Made by a program: the position numbers and the translations under genes
DNA from: Phaeocystidibacter marisrubri
Lineage (GTDB): Bacteria > Bacteroidota > Bacteroidia > Flavobacteriales > Schleiferiaceae
DNA length: 64,000 nt
Assembly (NCBI RefSeq): GCF_008933165.1
Contig: NZ_WBVQ01000002.1
Span: forward strand, 1 to 64,000
Direction of reading: 5' to 3'
The notes under the pieces: model-generated
The model's database searches: none
Told to the model about the DNA's origin: nothing
The model's input: only the letters and a program-made list of their open reading frames with translations
In this document: one piece after another, positions 7,859 to 15,845 of the stretch
How positions within the stretch are numbered: position 1 is the stretch's first letter
Layout: each line of letters begins with the position of its first letter

Positions 7859-8265
7859 GTATGTGTGAAATCTTAAACTCTTTATCAATACTGGATGAAT
7901 TCATCAACTTCATTGCTGGAAGCACTTTGAGTATTTTCACATTATTCCTTACCCATCTCGCCTCCAAATCAGAACTGAAGAAGGCTTTAGTCACCGATGC
8001 GACGTCCCAAAAAGAAAAGGATTTCAATAACCAATTACTACTAAATGCAACGACTAAATCAATTCAGGCGACTTCAAAATACGCCTCTAGAACATTCATA
8101 GTTTCAGCTGTAGGAATGATTGCAATGATTATCAATACTTTTAAAGGGAATGACCCAAGTACAACCCTTCAAATAATAAATATATCTGTCAATTTTATTG
8201 CAGTTATCGGTTTTGCTTACGTATTGAAGTTATTATTGAAATTCTATTGCGATTATAAAAACTAA
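7855..8265 (+). CDS. small integral membrane protein, operon gene 4
   Basis: 136 residues from a TTG at 7855 overlapping the previous stop as TTGA; the ATG at 7861 is the alternative. It has three probable membrane segments: about 14-37 (FINFIAGSTLSIFTLFLTHL), 80-97 (FIVSAVGMIAMIINTF) and 108-131 (INISVNFIAVIGFAYVLKLL). A charged loop lies between the first two. No family recognised. Small membrane proteins of this shape commonly act as pore-type effectors in defence operons, which is only a suggestion here. Converges with the integrase, 0 bp apart. Confidence 0.55.
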   Translation: MSMCEILNSLSILDEFINFIAGSTLSIFTLFLTHLASKSELKKALVTDATSQKEKDFNNQLLLNATTKSIQATSKYASRTFIVSAVGMIAMIINTFKGNDPSTTLQIINISVNFIAVIGFAYVLKLLLKFYCDYKN

Positions 8266-9450
8266 CTACTCCACGACCTGTGATATCGCCAGCTTAAGAC
8301 TTGAAATCCCATATCTTTCTTTATAAACATTCGCAATCTGATACCCCGGCACTTCATGCCCCATGAGCTGTGCTAATAGATCTGGGTCCACTCCTGCTTG
8401 CCGGCCATGAGATGCGAAGGTGTGCCTAGCTGTCTTAGTCCCGATTTTTATTCCTGGTAAGAGAATGGCCATCTTCTTTTGAATTCGATTCCGTTGGGAT
8501 GCGTAGAGCTTATTCTCTGACGGTTGATGATGCCAGGCAAAGAGTAATTGCTTGTCCGCTCGTGCTGCATACTTCTTAATCAGTGCCCTTGCTGGCTCGA
8601 TAATCGGCACTTCTACCTCAAATCCTCCACCCGATAGCTTTTGTCGCAAAAAGCGAATAGAAGGCTTCTTAACGATGTTTGCTGGCAACTGTATCAAATC
8701 CACGTAATCGATTCCAGCGAGGTAATACTGCAGTAAGAAAATGTCCCTGGCGATTTCCATAAGGGATCCTTCTTTGAGCTCGAGCGATTTGAGGCGCTGA
8801 ACATCCTCTTTGGTAATGGCTTGTTTCCTAGTGGGAGCAACTTTTGGGAAGAGCCCTTTTTTGAATGGATAATCGCTTTGATCCATGTATCCGGCATTAA
8901 TGGCCGCATTGACGAGCGTTCGAAGTACCCTGAGATAATTATGGATCGTAGAGTTTGACACGCCCTCCCCCATCTTCTCATTCCTAAAATCCAATAACCT
9001 GGTATAGGTTAGGTCTGAGAACTGAAGCTTCGTGTTGCCTGATATTCTTTCGAACTGATCAAGACCGGTATTGTAGGTTATAGCTGTTTTGGTTCGCCCG
9101 GCTTTCTCCAGCCCTTCAATATAGTTCCTGGCAAACTCCGAAAAACTACTCAAGCTGCTGACGGATTTCCCGGAGATGTACTTAATGGAATCATCCAGCC
9201 CAAAGTTGCGCTCGAGACATTCCATGGCCTTGATCTCTGCTTCCTTGATGCGTTTGTTGACGGCCACAAAATCGGGATGCTGAGATTTCACCAGGTTGAC
9301 TTTCGGATTCCAAAACGCTTTTGATGAGTACACATTGAGATGTACAAACTTGGTTTGACGGTTTTTCGTCAAACGCATTTTGATCGGAAAACCTTTCTTG
9401 GTTTCTTTCGAATGGGTGTATAAAAGGATCTTAGTGGAGAGCTCGTGCAT
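8266..9450 (-). CDS. tyrosine-type site-specific integrase (Bacteroidota type)
   Basis: 394 residues with an arm-DNA-binding domain (about 1-95), a SAM-like core-binding domain (about 102-190) and a catalytic domain (about 210-390). Box II reads TARHTFASHGRQAG (R342, H343), then MGH (H365) and a nucleophile Tyr in NVYKERY (Y376 or Y380). The usual box I arginine is replaced: LAGIDYVDL has D248 where most integrases have R. Many Bacteroidota element integrases (GMPFVDL type) share this change. It would catalyse excision and integration of the element in which it lies. Intact reading frame. Confidence 0.9.
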   Translation of the reverse strand: MHELSTKILLYTHSKETKKGFPIKMRLTKNRQTKFVHLNVYSSKAFWNPKVNLVKSQHPDFVAVNKRIKEAEIKAMECLERNFGLDDSIKYISGKSVSSLSSFSEFARNYIEGLEKAGRTKTAITYNTGLDQFERISGNTKLQFSDLTYTRLLDFRNEKMGEGVSNSTIHNYLRVLRTLVNAAINAGYMDQSDYPFKKGLFPKVAPTRKQAITKEDVQRLKSLELKEGSLMEIARDIFLLQYYLAGIDYVDLIQLPANIVKKPSIRFLRQKLSGGGFEVEVPIIEPARALIKKYAARADKQLLFAWHHQPSENKLYASQRNRIQKKMAILLPGIKIGTKTARHTFASHGRQAGVDPDLLAQLMGHEVPGYQIANVYKERYGISSLKLAISQVVE

Positions 9451-9488
9451 GTTGTTAGAAGGTCAAAAACTAACAACAAGTTAACAAC
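9451..9488 (-). promoter_or_regulatory. TAACAAC repeats upstream of the integrase start
   Basis: Immediately before the integrase ATG the motif taacaac occurs three times: inverted at 9451-9458 (gttgttag), and direct at 9470-9477 and 9481-9488. The first pair forms an inverted repeat. Placement suggests autoregulatory or arm-type integrase binding sites, or overlap with the attachment core. Function is inferred. Confidence 0.35.
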
Positions 9489-9566
9489 ATTTGTGGCTTT
9501 TGGTACCTTTTGACAACCTCTGAGGTCGATTTTTACCAACAGCTGCACCGAGCTGTATAAAAGAGA

Positions 9567-9601
9567 AAACCCCACATTCCGCTTGGAACGCAGGGTTTTA
9601 G
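9567..9601 (-). terminator. terminator of tRNA-Arg
   Basis: On the minus strand, an approximately 15-bp stem (aaaaccctgcgttcc paired with ggaatgtggggtttt, with G-U pairs) lies just after the tRNA-Arg CCA and ends in a T run. It would end tRNA-Arg transcription before the integrase gene. Confidence 0.7.
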
Positions 9602-9604
9602 TAG

Positions 9605-9681
9605 TGGTGATCCGGATAGGATTCGAACCTATGACCGTCTGCTTAGAAGGCAGATGCTCTATCCAGCTGAGCTACCGGACC
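9605..9681 (-). tRNA. tRNA-Arg(TCT)
   Basis: 77 nt including an encoded CCA. The acceptor stem GGTCCGG pairs with CCGGATC; the D arm contains AGCTCAGCTGGATAGAGC; the anticodon loop CTTCTAA gives TCT, reading AGA; the T arm has GGTTCGAATCC. It faces the integrase gene with its 3' end, the usual orientation for a tRNA used as an integration target, but no second copy of its 3' end is visible in this window. Confidence 0.97.
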
Positions 9682-9856
9682 ATTTTCCCTTAACAGGACG
9701 GCGAAATTAATAAAGTTCTTGCACAATTCGCACAAAATATCCGACATTTGCATCGTTCTTTGATGAGCTGATAGCAGCAAAGGTTTGGAATTCCTAGAGT
9801 TTCAGGTATTTAGAAAAATCACCGAAATTTTTCTTTCAAAATCATCAAAAAGGGTG

Positions 9857-9886
9857 TTGCAGAAATAAAGTTCTTGTTTATCTTCG
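9857..9886 (+). promoter_or_regulatory. promoter of tRNA-Pro
   Basis: TTG at 9857-9859, 19 bp, then TATCTTCG at 9879-9886, close to the Bacteroidota primary-sigma pattern TTG-N19-TAnnTTTG. Transcription would start a few bases before the tRNA at 9901. Confidence 0.7.
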
Positions 9887-9900
9887 CAGCCCAATTAGGA

Positions 9901-9977
9901 CGGGAAGTGGCGCAGTCCGGTAGCGCATCCGGTTTGGGACCGGAGGGTCGCAGGTTCGAATCCTGTCTTCCCGACCA
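9901..9977 (+). tRNA. tRNA-Pro(TGG)
   Basis: 77 nt with encoded CCA. The acceptor CGGGAAG pairs with CTTCCCG; the anticodon stem TCCGG/CCGGA encloses the loop TTTGGGA, giving anticodon TGG; the T arm is GGTTCGAATCC. Intact tRNA preceded by a good promoter and followed by a hairpin terminator. Confidence 0.97.
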
Positions 9978-9980
9978 AGA

Positions 9981-10012
9981 AAAAGCCTCGCACAATTTGC
10001 GAGGCTTTTTTC
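9981..10012 (+). terminator. rho-independent terminator after tRNA-Pro
   Basis: The stem aaaagcctcgca pairs with tgcgaggctttt around a short loop, followed by further T residues. It lies 4 nt after the tRNA CCA end. Confidence 0.85.
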
Positions 10013-10106
10013 ATTTCTGCCCATACCAACCCAGGCTGAGCATTGGATAGGATGAAAGATGCAGACTCCTATACATGTTCCTTCAAAAGATCACGAAAGC
10101 CTCTCC

Positions 10107-11009
10107 TCACACGTGCTCATACGTATCGTACCAATCGAACTTTTCACGGATGATTTCGTCTTTGTGATTTCGGAGGAAATCCAAGTATGCTTCCGATACT
10201 GGAGATAGTTTTTTTTGCTTGAGCCAAATGAGTCTCCATTGCGTAGTTACAGGCAAACCCTTGGTTGGAATGATGTGCAACTCTCCATTTGAGAGTTCAT
10301 TCTTGATCCCAATCAGAGGGAGGATAGAATAGCCAAGTCCAGAAATTACCGCTTGTTTCACCGCTTCATTGGAGGTGAGTTCGATACTCTTCTGTCGAGA
10401 TTTCTCCCCATAGTAGGTATCCATGGCCATTCTAGTCGCTGAACCTTTTTCCCGAAAAATCAAGGGTTTTGATGAATCGATCTTTTCCCGAGAAGAAATC
10501 AGAAACAATTTGTTCTCTACGAGCAATTCTTCGTGCACCTCTACGTCAGTTGGCAATACCGAAACCAATGCAAAATCGATTTCATTATTCTTAAGCCCTT
10601 GCACCACGTGCTCCTTGTTCGACACATCCAATATCAAATTCACATTGGGATTCGATGTACTAAAAGCACTCAAAAAATAGGGCATGACATATTTTCCCGT
10701 GGATGCAGAAGCAATCCGAAGTGTCCCTGTGAGAAGTCCTTTGAACTCTTTGGTCTTGTATTGCAATGCCTCAGATTCGGAGAGAATGTTCTTGGCGATT
10801 TCTGCAATCGTTCGTCCAAACTCTGTCACATAAAGTCGCTTTCCGATGATCTCTGTCAGCGGAATTTCAAATTGATCCTGAAATTTTTTCAACTGAATCG
10901 ACACCGCTGGTTGCGTCATGTGCAACACTTCAGACGCCTTGGTAACACTTTCATTTTCAACCACCTTAGCAAAAACACGTAGCTGATTCAGTGTGTAATT
11001 CATAAACAA
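10107..11009 (-). CDS. LysR family transcriptional regulator
   Basis: 300 residues. The winged HTH is at about 3-62 (LNQLRVFAKVVENESVTKASEVLHMTQPAVS) and a LysR substrate-binding domain at about 90-295. Overall similarity is to the CbbR/CmpR-like group that senses carbon metabolites, judged by eye. It is divergent from icd (11139), which is followed by the bicarbonate transporter sbtA, so the 129-bp gap between them probably holds its operator. The start may be Met1 or Met3 (MNYTLNQLRVF). Confidence 0.85.
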   Translation of the reverse strand: MFMNYTLNQLRVFAKVVENESVTKASEVLHMTQPAVSIQLKKFQDQFEIPLTEIIGKRLYVTEFGRTIAEIAKNILSESEALQYKTKEFKGLLTGTLRIASASTGKYVMPYFLSAFSTSNPNVNLILDVSNKEHVVQGLKNNEIDFALVSVLPTDVEVHEELLVENKLFLISSREKIDSSKPLIFREKGSATRMAMDTYYGEKSRQKSIELTSNEAVKQAVISGLGYSILPLIGIKNELSNGELHIIPTKGLPVTTQWRLIWLKQKKLSPVSEAYLDFLRNHKDEIIREKFDWYDTYEHV

Positions 11010-11138
11010 TCACTTATGTTTTCAATAAAACAAATAAATGAAAATTAATAAAACATGTCCCATTCCTTTGCAACGGATTTGACGAGGAGCACCGAAGATT
11101 CCCCCTCGCCAAAATGAGTTCAACACAATATCAACAAC

Positions 11139-12623
11139 ATGATGAATCAAGCGCTAGAAACCGAAATGAAGCGTCCTACCACTCGCGAAGCTGTCAGAAT
11201 AGCTGTGGCGAAAGGAGATGGAATTGGACCTGAAATCATGAATGCGACTCTTTCCATTCTGCAAGCCGCTAAGGCCAACCTCCAAATCGAGGAGATTGAA
11301 GTGGGTGAGAAAGTATACCTCAACGGAAACAGCAGCGGCATAGAAGATGAAGCGTGGAATGTGATCCGTGAAAGCAAGGTGTTCTTAAAAGCCCCCATCA
11401 CAACACCCCAAGGCGGAGGATATAAGAGTTTGAATGTCACCATGAGAAAGTCACTGGGACTGTACGCCAACGTTCGTCCTTGTGGCAGCTACTTTCCGCA
11501 CATTCACACCAAACATCCAGATATGGATGTGGTCATTATCCGAGAAAACGAGGAAGACCTCTATGCGGGTATCGAGCATCAACAAACCGATGAAGTGGTT
11601 CAGTGCCTGAAGCTCATCACGCGCCCAGGATGTGAGAAGATTGTGAGGTATGCATTTGAATACGCCCGCCATTACAACAGAAAGAAGGTGAGTTGTTTCA
11701 TCAAGGACAACATCATGAAGCACACAGATGGCCTATTCCATGAGGTTTTCCGCGAGATTGCCCGCGAGTATCCAGACATTGAATCCGACAGTTGGATTGT
11801 TGATATCGGTTCCGCTCGTCTCGCTGCCACTCCTGAAATTTTCGATGTGATTGTCATGCCAAATCTTTACGGCGACATCGTGTCGGATATCGCGGCAGAA
11901 ATCTCCGGTTCCGTTGGACTGGCCGGAACGGCTAACATTGGAGAACAATGCGCCATGTTTGAGGCCATTCACGGTTCGGCTCCAGACATAGCGGGTAAAG
12001 ACATGGCCAATCCATCTGGATTGCTAAAGGCTGCGGTGCTTATGCTCAACCACATCGGACAAACGGAAGTAGCAGAGCGTATTCAAAATGCTTGGTTGAA
12101 AACGATCGAAGACGGAATCCACACGGCTGATATCTTTAAAAAAGAAAGCAGCAAGAAGTTAGTAGGCACGACTGAGTTTGCCCGCGAAGTAATTCAACGA
12201 TTGGGCTCTACGCCGCAGTTCTTCGAGGTGGTGAAGTCCGAAGCCCAAGGTGAATTCAACCTTCCAAAATACGTCCGCAAGCAGCCTGCAAAGAAAATCT
12301 TGAAAGGGGTTGATGTATTTGTGGATTGGAAGGGAGAACATCCCGATGAACTCGCCGAAAACCTTCACAAAATAGCGAACACACTCCACTTAAAGTTGAT
12401 CACCAACAGAGGTGTAAAAGTATGGCCGAATGGGCTTCCTGAAACGTTTCTGACGGACCACTGGAGATGTCGTTTCGAGTTTGACGAAGAAACCAACTCA
12501 AGTCCAAAGGCCATTTGGGAATTGTTGGAGAAAGCCTTCCAGCATCATATCGATGTGATCAAGACAGAGAACCTTTACTTCTTTGATGGAGTGCGAGGAT
12601 ATTCCCTCGGTCAAGGACAATAA
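11139..12623 (+). CDS. icd: isocitrate dehydrogenase, Thermus-like long form
   Basis: Oxidises isocitrate to 2-oxoglutarate and CO2 in the TCA cycle. 494 residues with the family signatures of isocitrate/isopropylmalate dehydrogenases: GDGIGPEIM near the N-terminus, the IRENEEDLYAGIE strand, the catalytic K-D-N-I-M-K region (about 190) and the metal-binding PNLYGDIVSD segment (about 247) followed by GSVGLAGTANIG. About 150 extra C-terminal residues match the layout of the Thermus-type enzyme (about 496 residues). Cofactor choice cannot be stated confidently. The start may be Met1 or Met2. First gene after the divergent LysR. Confidence 0.9.
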   Translation: MMNQALETEMKRPTTREAVRIAVAKGDGIGPEIMNATLSILQAAKANLQIEEIEVGEKVYLNGNSSGIEDEAWNVIRESKVFLKAPITTPQGGGYKSLNVTMRKSLGLYANVRPCGSYFPHIHTKHPDMDVVIIRENEEDLYAGIEHQQTDEVVQCLKLITRPGCEKIVRYAFEYARHYNRKKVSCFIKDNIMKHTDGLFHEVFREIAREYPDIESDSWIVDIGSARLAATPEIFDVIVMPNLYGDIVSDIAAEISGSVGLAGTANIGEQCAMFEAIHGSAPDIAGKDMANPSGLLKAAVLMLNHIGQTEVAERIQNAWLKTIEDGIHTADIFKKESSKKLVGTTEFAREVIQRLGSTPQFFEVVKSEAQGEFNLPKYVRKQPAKKILKGVDVFVDWKGEHPDELAENLHKIANTLHLKLITNRGVKVWPNGLPETFLTDHWRCRFEFDEETNSSPKAIWELLEKAFQHHIDVIKTENLYFFDGVRGYSLGQGQ

Positions 12624-12654
12624 TTTATCGAGTACGAACCAAAAACCAGAAGTC

Positions 12655-12945
12655 ATGCAGAACTATCAATTTAGACTCATCGACAGTAACTACGGCGCAC
12701 AAGAGGCCAATGAAGTATTGACTTCCTTGATTCAAGACAAGATTCGATTCCTCAATCAGAAGTGCTTTTCCTTGGAAGAGCGTTTTGGAAGCGACACGGC
12801 TCACTTGAAAAAGCGAATCAAAGAGCTGCAAGCTGAAAAGAGAACCTTGGATTTGATGCTCGAGGAATTTGATCGAGATGAAGCGGAGTTCCAAATCTCC
12901 TGTACGGTTCAAATGGTGGTTAGAGTACCTGAAACCGATCACTGA
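12655..12945 (+). CDS. small coiled-coil protein between icd and sbtA
   Basis: 96 residues from the ATG at 12655 (MQNYQFRLIDSNYG); an upstream in-frame Met would overlap icd and gives an implausible N-terminus. About residues 25-80 form a long charged helix with heptad character (FLNQKCFSLEERFGSD, HLKKRIKELQAEKRTLDLML). No family recognised; it is not a PII-like SbtB. 31 bp after icd, probably same transcript, and followed by a terminator-like hairpin before sbtA. Confidence 0.6.
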   Translation: MQNYQFRLIDSNYGAQEANEVLTSLIQDKIRFLNQKCFSLEERFGSDTAHLKKRIKELQAEKRTLDLMLEEFDRDEAEFQISCTVQMVVRVPETDH

Positions 12946-12961
12946 ATTCAATCTAAAACCA

Positions 12962-12994
12962 AAAAAGAGAGCCGGGAAAATCCCCGGCTCTTTT
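12962..12994 (+). terminator. terminator-like hairpin before sbtA
   Basis: The GC-rich stem agagccggg/cccggctct with an AAAATC-type loop is followed by TTTT. It lies 16 bp after the small coiled-coil gene and 22 bp before sbtA, so it may attenuate read-through into the transporter gene. Confidence 0.65.
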
Positions 12995-13015
12995 GCAACC
13001 TCAAGAAGCAGTAAC

Positions 13016-13978
13016 ATGTCTTTAGATATACTTTTTGAAAACCTCTCGAACCCAGCACTACTCTTTTTTCTACTGGGCATCGTAGCCGTTCAAGTGAAGA
13101 GTGATTTGTTCATTCCTGAAACGACTTCAAAGTTCATCTCCCTCTACCTCCTCTTTTCGATTGGTTTTAAAGGAGGACAAGAACTCGCACATAGCCATTT
13201 TCAAACAGAAATGTTGTGGACCATTCTATTTGGCATCTCTTCCGCCGTGGTTGTCCCCATCTATGCATTTTTCGTTCTCCGAAAGAAACTCGGTGTGGAC
13301 AACGCCGGAGCGATTGCAGCAGCTTTTGGTTCCATCAGTGCGGTGACCTTTGTAACGGGGGTATCCTACCTCGAAATGCGAGAAATAGAATTTGGAGGAT
13401 ACATGATTGCCTTGATGGCTCTGATGGAAGCTCCCGCCATCATTATTGGACTGCTATTGATTTCTCTATACAGAGATTCCGGCGACGCCGACCATCCTTC
13501 CATCTTGCATTCGGTTAAACATTCCATCACAAATGGCAGTGTCCTCTTGATTTTAGGTAGTCTAGCCATTGGATTTATCGCCAGTGAGAAACAGGCAGCG
13601 GGAATTGCGCCATTCACAACCGATATCTTCAAAGGCTTCCTGGCATTCTTCCTTTTGGATATGGGGATTATCAGTGGAAAGAAATTGAGCGAACTCCGCA
13701 AACATGGATTATTTCCATTCGCCTTTTCCATCGCACTGCCCCTATTCAATGGAATCACAACCGCCTACCTCAGCGGATTTATCACGGGCAGTGAAGGCGA
13801 CCGACTCTTGCTGAGCATTCTGGTTGCAAGCGCCTCCTACATCGCTGTCCCTGCCTCCATGAAGCTCGCCGTACCGAAAGCCAACCCCGGACTCTATGTT
13901 CCCATGGCTCTGGCTATCACGTTTCCATTCAACATCGCGATCGGTATGCCGATTTATCTTTCGGTGATTAAGGGGTAG
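13016..13978 (+). CDS. sbtA: sodium-dependent bicarbonate transporter SbtA
   Basis: 320 residues from the ATG at 13016 (MSLDILFENLSNP); the frame is open further upstream, but that part crosses the hairpin and the preceding gene. About ten membrane segments in two inverted halves, with the family signatures GFKGGQELA, a glycine/alanine-rich AAAFGSISAVTF stretch, and the second-half equivalent LLDMGIISGKKL. SbtA family proteins import bicarbonate with sodium. No SbtB (PII-like) partner is present. In a heterotroph it may feed anaplerotic carboxylation. Follows icd and a LysR gene, suggesting carbon-dependent control. Confidence 0.85.
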   Translation: MSLDILFENLSNPALLFFLLGIVAVQVKSDLFIPETTSKFISLYLLFSIGFKGGQELAHSHFQTEMLWTILFGISSAVVVPIYAFFVLRKKLGVDNAGAIAAAFGSISAVTFVTGVSYLEMREIEFGGYMIALMALMEAPAIIIGLLLISLYRDSGDADHPSILHSVKHSITNGSVLLILGSLAIGFIASEKQAAGIAPFTTDIFKGFLAFFLLDMGIISGKKLSELRKHGLFPFAFSIALPLFNGITTAYLSGFITGSEGDRLLLSILVASASYIAVPASMKLAVPKANPGLYVPMALAITFPFNIAIGMPIYLSVIKG

Positions 13979-14098
13979 AAGCACGGGATACGGGGATGAA
14001 GGGATGACAATCACGACTCGCTTTTACAGCATTTCCAATTCATCATGAGCCGTCTAAAATGCTGCGCATCTCAACAGCCCCCTTCCCCTGCACTTCCT

Positions 14099-14106
14099 TA
14101 CCTTTG
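14099..14106 (+). promoter_or_regulatory. possible -7 box of the biotin operon (leaderless bioF)
   Basis: TACCTTTG fits the Bacteroidota -7 consensus TAnnTTTG and lies only 6 nt before the bioF ATG at 14113, implying a leaderless or nearly leaderless message. No clear TTG is seen 19-20 bp upstream, so confidence is moderate. Confidence 0.4.
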
Positions 14107-14112
14107 TCCTCC

Positions 14113-15225
14113 ATGAAAACCATCCTCAACTCCATACAAGCTACGCTTCACTCTGTGGAAGAAAATGCACGATTGCGTGTGCTGTCTACCTATGGTGATG
14201 GGGTGGATTTCTTTTCCAATGATTATTTGGGACTTGCACAACAGAATGTTGCGCTGAACTCCGACTTCAAACACGGAGCAGGTGGCAGTCGGCTGATTAG
14301 TGGAAATCACGAGGAATACGGCGTGACTGAACGCTATTTAGCGAAGACTTTTGGGTATGAAGCTGCAGTGATTTTCCCGACAGGTTACATGACCAACCTC
14401 GGGTTGCTTTCGTCACTACCACAGCGTTCAGATGTCGTGCTATACGATGAATTGTGTCATGCCTCCATTCGAGATGGCCTGCGACTTTCTCATGCAAAGA
14501 CGAACAAGTTTTCGCACAACGATACAGCACATCTGAAAAAGTTAATCGATCAACATGCAAACCAAGCACCCCACGTTTATGTCGTGGTAGAATCAGTGTA
14601 CAGCATGGATGGCGATATGGCACCTCTGGTTGAGATGGCCGAAATCTGTAATCTCCCGAACGTTGGACTCATTGTGGATGAAGCACATGCTGTGGGCGTC
14701 TACGGTTGGGGACTGGTCGCTTCTCATCAACTTCAAGACAGCGTCTTTGCCACGGTGGTGACATTCTCTAAAGCGTTGGGACTTCATGGTGGAGCGGTTC
14801 TCTCCCACTCTATCCTCAAGGACTTCCTCGTAAATCATGCGCGCTCCCTGATTTATACCACAGGACTTCCCCCCGAAACGGTTCATCGCATTCGTGCACA
14901 TTTTGAACTTTTGGAAACAGAAGGACCCGAACGAAGAGCAGCGCTCGAAAAGAACATCCAATTTTTCAAAAACAACCTGAACAATCTCGCCGCTTCCCAA
15001 CTTATACCTAGCCAAACTCCAATACAGGCATTGGTGATAGGAAACCATGTGGCGGCTGTGCAACTGGAAAACGTTTTGTTGAGTGGAGGGCTTCTTACCA
15101 AAGCCATCTTGCATCCAACGGTTCCAAGCGGAACGGAACGCATTCGCATCAGCTTGCACAGTTACAATACCGAGGCCGAGATCTCTATGCTCTGCCAAAG
15201 GCTGAATGAGTACTTCGAAGAATGA
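14113..15225 (+). CDS. bioF: 8-amino-7-oxononanoate synthase (BioF)
   Basis: PLP enzyme that condenses a pimeloyl thioester with alanine to give KAPA, the first ring-forming step of biotin synthesis. 370 residues from ATG 14113 (MKTILNSIQATL); the earlier in-frame start at 14059 lacks family similarity. Signatures: FFSNDYLGLA, the GAGGSRLISGNHEEY loop, PTGYMTN, DEAHAVGVYG and the PLP-lysine motif TFSKALGLHGG with K220. Its stop overlaps the bioD start by 4 nt (ATGA). Confidence 0.93.
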   Translation: MKTILNSIQATLHSVEENARLRVLSTYGDGVDFFSNDYLGLAQQNVALNSDFKHGAGGSRLISGNHEEYGVTERYLAKTFGYEAAVIFPTGYMTNLGLLSSLPQRSDVVLYDELCHASIRDGLRLSHAKTNKFSHNDTAHLKKLIDQHANQAPHVYVVVESVYSMDGDMAPLVEMAEICNLPNVGLIVDEAHAVGVYGWGLVASHQLQDSVFATVVTFSKALGLHGGAVLSHSILKDFLVNHARSLIYTTGLPPETVHRIRAHFELLETEGPERRAALEKNIQFFKNNLNNLAASQLIPSQTPIQALVIGNHVAAVQLENVLLSGGLLTKAILHPTVPSGTERIRISLHSYNTEAEISMLCQRLNEYFEE

Positions 15226-15845
15226 AAACGGTATTTCTAACAGGAATTCATACCGACGCAGGCAAAACCGTCGCGTCGGCCATTATTTGTAAGGCGCTAA
15301 AAGCCGATTACTGGAAACCGATTCAAAGTGGGTATCCAGAAGACTCGGACACACGCACCGTTAAAACGCTAGTTGGTGAAACCGAGATCGCATTTCACCC
15401 AGAAAGTTACACACTTAAAGCACCTCTATCTCCGCACACCGCTGCTGATCAAGAGGGCATTCGCATCGATTTGAACAAGGTAGTTCGACCACGTGCAAAT
15501 CGACTATTGATAGAAGGTGCAGGTGGCCTTTTGGTTCCCCTGAATGAGAAGGACACGATTGTAAATCTCTTAAAACCAGAGGATCGCGTTATCCTCGTTT
15601 CGCGCCACTACTTGGGTAGCATCAACCACACCTTACTATCGGTTGCACTTTTGAACAATTTGGGCTTCAAACCGGGGATAATATTTGTCGGAAACCCGAA
15701 TCCATCTACTGAAGATGCTATACTTTCGCTCGGTGATTGCGAACACATTGGCCGAATTGAGGAAACCGATCAGGTTGACGCAAATTTCGTAGCCGCTCAA
15801 AGTGTTCTACTGCAGAAGAAGTTGGAAGAATGGCTGGAGGAGTAA
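15222..15845 (+). CDS. bioD: dethiobiotin synthetase (BioD)
   Basis: ATP-dependent carboxylation of DAPA to dethiobiotin. 207 residues, of usual length. P-loop GIHTDAGKT at residues 8-16, KPIQSG at about 32-37, and the conserved EGAGGLLVPLN segment near 104. Overlaps bioF upstream and bioA downstream, so it is within a tightly coupled operon. Confidence 0.93.
   Translation: MKTVFLTGIHTDAGKTVASAIICKALKADYWKPIQSGYPEDSDTRTVKTLVGETEIAFHPESYTLKAPLSPHTAADQEGIRIDLNKVVRPRANRLLIEGAGGLLVPLNEKDTIVNLLKPEDRVILVSRHYLGSINHTLLSVALLNNLGFKPGIIFVGNPNPSTEDAILSLGDCEHIGRIEETDQVDANFVAAQSVLLQKKLEEWLEE

Noticed and set aside
14593-15198. Minus-strand 201-codon frame inside bioF
   Set aside because: It is antisense to a clear BioF protein and rich in His/Arg/Cys, as expected of a shadow frame.
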